A DNA stretch of 64,000 bases. Source: Streptomyces griseofuscus (GTDB lineage: Bacteria; Actinomycetota; Actinomycetes; Streptomycetales; Streptomycetaceae). The stretch covers positions 310,001 to 374,000 of the forward strand of contig NZ_CP051006.1 in assembly GCF_014673495.1 (NCBI RefSeq), written 5' to 3'. Below the pieces are notes generated by a model. It was not told the origin of the DNA and ran no database searches. It saw only the letters and a program-made list of their open reading frames with translations. Below, in pieces: positions 58,560 through 64,000 of this stretch; within the stretch, counting starts at the first letter, position 1; every line of letters starts with the position of its first letter. The translations under genes and the position numbers were made by a program.

Positions 58560-60959
58560 TCAGGGCCGACCGCGGGCGCTTGTCGGCGTCGGTGTACCTG
58601 CCGTCGGTGTCGGCGCGGGTGCGGTGTTGCCGCCGGTTGTGCCGCCGAGGAGGCCGCCGCCGGTACCGGCAGTGGTTCCGGCGGTGTCGGTCGGACTCGG
58701 ACTGACACAGTGCTTCCCGTGCCCGTGGCACGGTTCGGTGGTGGGGGTCGGGGTGGCCGGCGCGGTCGGGGTGGCCGGGGGTGTGCTCTGGGCCGCGGTG
58801 GCGGAGGGGGTGGGCGAGGGCGCGCCGTATTCGTCCGTTCTCTGGCTCAGTTGCGGTGCGGGCGGGAACTGCTGCACGGGTTGTCCCCGAAGGGCGGCTG
58901 TCATATACCCGGTCCATACTTCGGTGGGCATGTCGGCGCCGAAGACCTTGGCATAACCGCCGACACCCTGCATCGACTGGAGGCCGGCGTTCTTCGGGTC
59001 CTCCTTGAACATGCTCACGGCCGTGGTCAGCTGCGGGGTGTAGCCGATGAACCAGGCCGACTTGTAGTCGTCGGTCGTACCCGTCTTGCCGGCCGCAGGG
59101 CGCCCCAGCGCCTGGGCGTTGGTACCGGTGCCGTGCTCGACGACGCCTCGCAGGACGTCGGTGACGGTGTCGGCGGTCGAGGCGGGCATGGCCGTGATGC
59201 CCTTGGGCTTGTCGAAGCCGGGCAGCTGCCGGCCGTCAGCGACAACCTTGGTGACCGAGTACGGCTCGTGCTGGACCCCACCATCGTCGAAGGTGGCGTA
59301 CGCGTCGGCCATCCGGATGGCCGACGGTGTGGAGGTACCGATGTAGAAGCCAGGGGTGTCGTACTGCAAGGTCGTGCGCAGGAGCCCCGCCTTCAGGGCC
59401 TCCCCCTCCACGTTGTCGTAGCCGACGTACTCGCCGAGCTGGACATAGGGCGTGTTGACCGACTGCTCCATCGCCTTGCGCAGGGTGATGTAACCCCACC
59501 TCGTGGGAACGTCGTTGCGCTGGTGCAGGAGCCCCGTGGGGTCCTTAGCGTCCGGTAGTTCCTGGCCTTGCCGGTTCTTGATGGTGATGCCGTCGTCGCC
59601 GTCGAACTTCGAGTCCGGGGTGACCGGTGCGGCCGGCTGCCCGGGCGAGAAGACGGCGCCGTGGTCGAGGGCGGCGGCCAGGTCGACGGGTTTGAAGGTG
59701 GAGCCGACCGGCACGCCGGTTGCGTCCGCGTTGTCCGTCCAGTGCCCCTTGTTCCAGCCAGGCCCTCCGTACAGCGCGACGATCGCGCCGGTGGACGGAT
59801 CGATCGACGCCGCGCCGACCTGGACGTCCTTGTCGGCCGAGCGGCGCTGCGGGTCGAGATGCTTGCGCTCCATCGCGGTGACGGACGTCGACAGGGCGCT
59901 GACCTTCTTCTTGTCGAAGGTGGTGTAGATCTGGTAGCCGCCCCGGCCAAGCTGCTGGTCCGTGAGAGACCCATGGGCCTCCGCGTACTTCTCTGCGGTC
60001 TGCACCAGGTAACCGGCCTGCCCGGCCATTCCCGCCGACGGCGTGTACGGCTTGGGCGTGGGGAACCCGGCCGCCAGGTACTGCTGTTCCTGGGCGTCGG
60101 TGAGCTTGTGGATCTTGACCATGCGGTCCAGTACGTACGTCCAGCGCGCCTTGGCCTTGGCCTTGGCCTGCGGGTCGGTGTCCGCGTGCATCAACAGGCT
60201 CGGCTCGTTGACCGTCGCGGCGATGAAGGCCCCCTGGCTGACGGTCAGCTGGGAGGCGTGCACATGGTAGTAGGTGCGGGCCGCGGCCTCGATGCCGTAG
60301 GCGTCCCGGCCGTAGTAACAGGTGTTGAGGTAGCCCTGGAGGACCTGCTGCTTGGACATCTGGCGGCCGATCTTCAGAGAGATCATGATCTCCCTGAGTT
60401 TGCGGGAGACCGACTGGTCCTGACTGAGGTAGGTGTTCTTCACGAACTGCTGGGTGATGGTGGACCCCGATTGGACCTCACCGCCCGTGGCCATGTGGTA
60501 AACGGCTCGGAGCATGCCCTGCGTATCGACGCCCGGATCGGAGTAGAAGGTGGCGTTCTCCGCGGCGAGGAAGTCCCACTGCACCAGCCTCGGCACCTGG
60601 GCGAGGTCGACGTTCTGCCGGTTGGTCGCCCCCTGCGTGGTCATCACCGAGCCGTCCGACCAGTAGAAGGTGTTGCTCTGCGCCTGGGTGTCGGGGTTCG
60701 CACCCGGAATGGTCGTCGTGGCGTAGGCGTAGCCGAACAAGCCCAGCAGACCGGCGACGAACAGCAGGAAGGTGCCCGACACCAGCTTCCACGACGGCAG
60801 CCACCGCCGAAGACCACGTCGGCCGGCCCGCGGGTAGTCCATCAGGCCGCGCCGACGGGACGGCGCAGCCCTGCGCGCCGCGGCCCGGCCGCCGTTGTGC
60901 GTACCGTCAGAGCCGGACGGTACGGTCCTCCCCGATGATCGGCGCCGGTGTTCACTCAT
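58560..60959 (-). CDS. Class A penicillin-binding protein (transglycosylase plus transpeptidase)
   Basis: A 799-residue bifunctional enzyme. An Arg-rich cytoplasmic tail is followed by a membrane helix (about 45-68), a GT51 domain (LAAENATFYSDPGVD, GGSTITQQFVKNTY-like), and a transpeptidase domain with VGSTFKPVDL (SxxK serine), QSVNTPY (SxN) and AGKTGTTDDY (KTG). The last 90 residues are Pro/Thr/Gly-rich. In the GT51 motif the usual ED is EN; the catalytic Glu remains. ATG 60959 follows GAGGAGTGG. A BlaI-type dyad lies 106 bp upstream, which suggests control by the BlaI/M56 pair 3 kb away. Confidence 0.92.
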   Translation of the reverse strand: MSEHRRRSSGRTVPSGSDGTHNGGRAAARRAAPSRRRGLMDYPRAGRRGLRRWLPSWKLVSGTFLLFVAGLLGLFGYAYATTTIPGANPDTQAQSNTFYWSDGSVMTTQGATNRQNVDLAQVPRLVQWDFLAAENATFYSDPGVDTQGMLRAVYHMATGGEVQSGSTITQQFVKNTYLSQDQSVSRKLREIMISLKIGRQMSKQQVLQGYLNTCYYGRDAYGIEAAARTYYHVHASQLTVSQGAFIAATVNEPSLLMHADTDPQAKAKAKARWTYVLDRMVKIHKLTDAQEQQYLAAGFPTPKPYTPSAGMAGQAGYLVQTAEKYAEAHGSLTDQQLGRGGYQIYTTFDKKKVSALSTSVTAMERKHLDPQRRSADKDVQVGAASIDPSTGAIVALYGGPGWNKGHWTDNADATGVPVGSTFKPVDLAAALDHGAVFSPGQPAAPVTPDSKFDGDDGITIKNRQGQELPDAKDPTGLLHQRNDVPTRWGYITLRKAMEQSVNTPYVQLGEYVGYDNVEGEALKAGLLRTTLQYDTPGFYIGTSTPSAIRMADAYATFDDGGVQHEPYSVTKVVADGRQLPGFDKPKGITAMPASTADTVTDVLRGVVEHGTGTNAQALGRPAAGKTGTTDDYKSAWFIGYTPQLTTAVSMFKEDPKNAGLQSMQGVGGYAKVFGADMPTEVWTGYMTAALRGQPVQQFPPAPQLSQRTDEYGAPSPTPSATAAQSTPPATPTAPATPTPTTEPCHGHGKHCVSPSPTDTAGTTAGTGGGLLGGTTGGNTAPAPTPTAGTPTPTSARGRP

Positions 60960-61064
60960 TCTCGCCACTCCTCAGCCGAGGGCCCGGCCCCGTCGGCGCC
61001 GAGAGGGCCGCCCACGGAGTGCCCCCTCGGGGTCTGCCGGAGCGCGCTCACGCTCCCCGGTAAC

Positions 61065-61081
61065 TCCTACATGTTGTAAGA
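61065..61081. promoter_or_regulatory. TCCTAC-N5-GTAAGA dyad before the penicillin-binding protein gene
   Basis: TCCTACATGTTGTAAGA shares its left arm, spacing and five of six right-arm bases with the repeat before blaI (55828-55844), and extends by ACTC/GAGT-type flanks. It is the best candidate for a BlaI box in the window besides that one. Confidence 0.6.
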
Positions 61082-61198
61082 GTAAGGTGCGCCCGCACTA
61101 CCCGTGCAGCCGCCCCCTGGCGAGTGGGCAAAGCACTCCGGACACTTGCCGCATCCGACTTGACCTCGAAGGCCGCCGCTCCGGTCTCGGCATCTGCC

Positions 61199-61217
61199 TG
61201 CGGGCCCTCGGCCCGCA
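61199..61217 (-). terminator. Stem-loop after the siderophore operon
   Basis: TGCGGGC (61199-61205) and GCCCGCA (61211-61217) form a 7-bp stem with a 5-nt loop, 24 nt after the MFS exporter stop. Confidence 0.5.
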
Positions 61218-61241
61218 CCGCTCGGGCGACGACCGAATGGG

Positions 61242-62546
61242 TCAGAGGCCGGGCTGCCGCTCTCCCTTCGACTGGGCTGAAGCAAAAGGTGAGCTGGTCA
61301 CAGGTGCCGGTTCCGTGATGCGGAGACGCCGTCGGCTTTGGCTCGCGAACGAGACGGAGAGCGCGAGAGCGGTGATGAGCGATACGAAGCCGCCCAGCAT
61401 CAGACTGGAACGGGAGCCGAAGGTATCCGACACCAGACCGACCAGCGGGGCGCCGACGGGGGTGCCGCCGAGGAGGACGAGGAAGTAGACGGACAGGACG
61501 CGGCCCCGCACATGTGGGTCGGCATGGAGCTGGATCAGCGCGTTGGCCGTGGTGGTCACGGTCACCGCGGCGCCTCCGGTGAAGAACAGCAGGATCAGGA
61601 ACGAGCTGTAGCCCGGCATCAGGCCCTGCGCGACTTCCAGCGCGCCGAAGCCGATCGTGGTGGAGGTCAGACGGCGTGCGGTGGGGGGCTTGGGGTGGTT
61701 GGACCAGTAGATCGCTCCGAGGAGGCTGCCCAGAGCGTAGGCGGCGGAGAGGTAGCCGAAGGTGGCGGCGCCCGTGTGGAACACCGTGACGGCGACGAGC
61801 GAGATGGTGACCTGGAAGTTGAGGCCGAAGGTGCCGACGAAGGCGATGAGGCTGATCGGCAGGAGCAGTTCCGGGGTGGTGGCGATGTGACGGAGCGCGT
61901 CGCGCGCCCGGGTGGGGCCAGCTCGCGGGCGGGCGGGGGCGTCCGGTGCGTCGTTACGGATGGTGATCAGGCCGTAGAGGACGGCCAGGTACGAGGCGGC
62001 GTTCAGGAGGAACACCGGGCCGGTGCCGAAGGCTGCGACGGCCAGGCCGGCGAGGGCCGGGCCGACGCTGCGGGCCATATTGAATTGGGCGGCGTTCAAG
62101 CTGACCGCGCTGGCCGTGCGCTCGTGGGAGACGAGTTCGCAGATGTAGGCGTTGCGGGCGGGACCGTCCACGGCGGTGGCGGTGCCGAGGGCGAAGGCCA
62201 GGACGTAGACGGACAGCAGGTTCACCGTTCCGGTGACCGTGAGCAGTCCCAGGAGAAGTGACTGGGCGGCCATCGCCGTCTGGGTCAGGAGCAGGGTCCT
62301 TCGCTTGGAGTACCGGTCGGCCAGAACGCCTCCGGTCAGGCCGAGCAGGGTCTGCGGCAGGAACTGCAGCGCGGTCACGATGCCGACCGCGCTGCCGCTG
62401 TTGCCGGTGGTGTGGAGGACGAGGAGGTCCTGGGCGGCGCGCTGCATCCAGGTGCCGATGTTGGAGACCAGCTGTCCGAGGAGGTAGCGCCTGAAGTTCC
62501 GGACGGCGAGAGCATGCGTCACCGGCATGCGAAAGACGGCGCTCAC
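61242..62546 (-). CDS. MFS transporter (EntS-like siderophore exporter family)
   Basis: A 434-residue transporter with 12 membrane helices. It begins LAVRNFRRYLLGQLVSNIGT and has the MFS signature ADRYSKRRTLLL between helices 2 and 3, as in the EntS/MFS_3 group. GTG 62546 overlaps the decarboxylase stop by 4 nt, placing it in the siderophore operon. It is likely to export the finished siderophore. Confidence 0.9.
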   Translation of the reverse strand: MSAVFRMPVTHALAVRNFRRYLLGQLVSNIGTWMQRAAQDLLVLHTTGNSGSAVGIVTALQFLPQTLLGLTGGVLADRYSKRRTLLLTQTAMAAQSLLLGLLTVTGTVNLLSVYVLAFALGTATAVDGPARNAYICELVSHERTASAVSLNAAQFNMARSVGPALAGLAVAAFGTGPVFLLNAASYLAVLYGLITIRNDAPDAPARPRAGPTRARDALRHIATTPELLLPISLIAFVGTFGLNFQVTISLVAVTVFHTGAATFGYLSAAYALGSLLGAIYWSNHPKPPTARRLTSTTIGFGALEVAQGLMPGYSSFLILLFFTGGAAVTVTTTANALIQLHADPHVRGRVLSVYFLVLLGGTPVGAPLVGLVSDTFGSRSSLMLGGFVSLITALALSVSFASQSRRRLRITEPAPVTSSPFASAQSKGERQPGL

Positions 62547-63751
62547 GACGTCCGGCGGCCGGATGTGTCGCCTGTCACGGGCGCGCCGACGTCGTCGAGG
62601 TGATGGAAGGTGGGGTGGGGGTGCATGAGGAACGCGTGGTGGGAGATGTTCCATGCGTAGGCACCGGCCATGGCGAAGGCCACACGGTCGCCGACGCGCA
62701 GCCGTTCGGTCATGATCCGGCTTGCCAGTACGTCCTTGGGCGTGCACAGCTGTCCGACCAGCGTCACCGGCTCGTCGCGGACCTCCGGACGGTCCCAGGG
62801 GCGGAGCCAGGTGTCCTCGGGGATCACCTCGAAGGGATGGTCGTGCTGTTTCGCGGCCGGCGTGCGCAGGTGGTGGGTGCCTCCGCGCAGCACGGCGAAC
62901 GCGTGCCCTCGGCTGAACTTGATGTCCAGGACCTCGGTGACGTACCAGCCGCAGTAGGCGGTGACCGAGCGGCCTGGTTCGATCCGGAGGGTGAGGTGGG
63001 GGTGGCGGGCGAGGACCCGGCGCAGTCCGGCGCCAAGGGCGGCCCAGTCGAACACTGCGGGCGGAGATGCGTAGTCGACGCCCATTCCGCCGCCGACATT
63101 GACTTCACGCAGGTCGATTCCGCGGTCACGGGCCCACTTCTCGGCCCAGGCAAGGATCTTGTCGACGAGCCGGAGGTGGGACTGGGCCTGGAGGCCGCTG
63201 GCGAGGTGGAGGTGGAGGCCGCGCAGTCGGACGCCCGGGGCTGACTCCATGACCTCGAGGCAGCGGTCCAGTCGTACGGGATCCATGCCGAACGGCCCGC
63301 CGCTCATGGCCAGGGCGACTCGGCCCACGTCGACGGGCAGGTTGACGCGCAGCAGTACCTCCACGGTCCGGTCGCCCAGCAGGGTGGTGAGCAGGCGGAG
63401 TTCGTGTTCGCTCTCGATGTGCAGGCGTTCCGCTCCTGCGTCCAGCGCGCGGGTCAGCTCCTGCTCCGTCTTGCCGGGGCCGCCGAAGGCGATCGGTGCG
63501 TCGGGGACGATGGCGCGGACGTGGTCCAGTTCACCGCCGGAGGCCACCTCGAAGCCGTGCACGTGTCCGGCGAGGGTTCGCAGGATCCCGGGGTCGGAGT
63601 TGGCTTTGGCCGCGTACAGCAGCTCTACGCGTTCCGGCAGTGCGGCCCGGATCGTACGCACGTGCTCACGCAGGTCCGCCAGGTCGTATACGTAGGCGGG
63701 CAGATCGTCGCCGGGCAGTGCGACGAACAGGTCGGACGCCCCGGGCCTCAT
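62543..63751 (-). CDS. Type III PLP-dependent decarboxylase of a siderophore pathway
   Basis: A 402-residue alanine-racemase-fold decarboxylase. K49 in LLYAAKANSD is the PLP lysine, VNVGGGMGVDY binds phosphate, RIEPGRSV follows, and the C-terminal VTLVGQLCTPKDVLA carries the active-site Cys. It resembles diaminopimelate/ornithine decarboxylase relatives that lie next to IucA/IucC synthetases, such as SbnH of staphyloferrin B. It would decarboxylate an amino acid or an acylated intermediate. ATG 63751 overlaps the upstream synthetase gene by 4 nt. Confidence 0.88.
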   Translation of the reverse strand: MRPGASDLFVALPGDDLPAYVYDLADLREHVRTIRAALPERVELLYAAKANSDPGILRTLAGHVHGFEVASGGELDHVRAIVPDAPIAFGGPGKTEQELTRALDAGAERLHIESEHELRLLTTLLGDRTVEVLLRVNLPVDVGRVALAMSGGPFGMDPVRLDRCLEVMESAPGVRLRGLHLHLASGLQAQSHLRLVDKILAWAEKWARDRGIDLREVNVGGGMGVDYASPPAVFDWAALGAGLRRVLARHPHLTLRIEPGRSVTAYCGWYVTEVLDIKFSRGHAFAVLRGGTHHLRTPAAKQHDHPFEVIPEDTWLRPWDRPEVRDEPVTLVGQLCTPKDVLASRIMTERLRVGDRVAFAMAGAYAWNISHHAFLMHPHPTFHHLDDVGAPVTGDTSGRRTS

Positions 63752-64000
63752 CGGACCACCTCGCGGGGGAAGCCCCTGCCGAGTGGGCTGGGCACAGGCA
63801 CGTAGGTCGCGTGGCGGTCCGCCTTGCGGGACCAGCGCAGCAGAAGGTTGGCCTTGGCCGGCAGCGGTACGCCGCACAACAGGGCGCGCAGGCGCGGCGG
63901 TTCGGCCGCGGTACGGGCATAGGCGGCGAGGTGGTCGCGGACCAGGCCCCAGAGGGCGGGTTCCAGCGTCGGATCGAGGTCGGCCAGGGCGCCGAGCATT
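63748..64000 (-). CDS. IucA/IucC-type NIS siderophore synthetase, C-terminal part only
   Basis: The gene runs off the window; 84 codons of the 3' end are visible. LWGLVRDHLAAYA, then LCGVPLPAKANLLLRWSRKA and YVPVPSPLG are the C-terminal signature of NIS synthetases (PxKANLLxRL, VPNPL type). It would condense citrate or a similar acid with an amine. It is upstream in the operon with the decarboxylase and exporter. Confidence 0.85.
   Translation of the reverse strand, partial: MLGALADLDPTLEPALWGLVRDHLAAYARTAAEPPRLRALLCGVPLPAKANLLLRWSRKADRHATYVPVPSPLGRGFPREVVR

Noticed and set aside
1..64000. CRISPR arrays
   Set aside because: No set of three or more regularly spaced identical 25-40 bp repeats was seen anywhere in the window.

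Overview
The window is very GC-rich DNA with Streptomyces-type gene content: high third-position GC, GTG and TTG starts, many 4-nt ATGA/GTGA gene overlaps, DUF4232 lipoproteins, a Pls/PosA-type synthetase, a PQQ-repeat Ser/Thr kinase, and IucA/IucC-type siderophore genes. It reads as an accessory region of a Streptomyces or close-relative chromosome. Intact operons are separated by stretches of decayed genes and insertion-sequence debris. All functions below come from reading the sequence and recalling protein families; no searches were run.

Region 1 (1-2.3 kb) is debris: a YbhN-like C-terminal remnant, a DUF4232 lipoprotein gene cut by an in-frame TAG, a tRNA-Ser-like element with an abnormal anticodon arm, and a copy of the 3' end of an M1 peptidase gene whose full relative lies 22 kb away. 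Region 2 (2.3-16.2 kb) reads as a collagen and hydroxyproline utilisation locus. It holds a GntR regulator, a DapA-family deaminase, a proline-racemase-family epimerase, a semialdehyde dehydrogenase, a three-part hydroxyproline dehydrogenase, an XRE-cupin regulator, a LysR regulator, a secreted M9 collagenase and an M24 Xaa-Pro aminopeptidase. Repeated operator-like motifs link its parts.

Region 3 (16.2-19.6 kb) is a graveyard of resolvase, MmyB-like, GlxA-like and IS5 fragments around one membrane protein gene. Region 4 (19.6-25 kb) is a Pls/PosA single-module peptide synthetase overlapping a secreted M1 peptidase, the layout known for epsilon-poly-L-lysine synthesis and degradation. Region 5 (25.2-29 kb) has a PP2C phosphatase, a small unknown gene and fused gene fragments. 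Region 6 (29-35.5 kb) is a tight five-gene minus-strand operon: tryptophan 2,3-dioxygenase fused to an extra N-terminal domain, a GSA-aminomutase-like enzyme with a TTA codon, an amidase, an arylamine N-acetyltransferase and a class I aminotransferase. It looks like a small kynurenine-derived biosynthetic pathway.

Region 7 (35.5-47.7 kb) mixes IS5 and IS630 remnants with single genes: a small secreted protein, an alpha/beta hydrolase, a Ser/Thr kinase, an SRAP protein, a secreted guanyl-type ribonuclease, a VOC protein and a SnoaL-like protein. Region 8 (47.7-55.3 kb) holds a LuxR-type two-component system with an ABC exporter, and an OmpR-type system beside a COG4705-like membrane protein that has two broken copies nearby. 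Region 9 (55.6-61.1 kb) holds a BlaI repressor, an M56 metalloprotease and a class A penicillin-binding protein; matching inverted repeats lie upstream of blaI and of the PBP gene. Region 10 (61.2-64 kb) is the end of a siderophore operon: an IucA/IucC synthetase cut by the window edge, a PLP decarboxylase and an MFS exporter.
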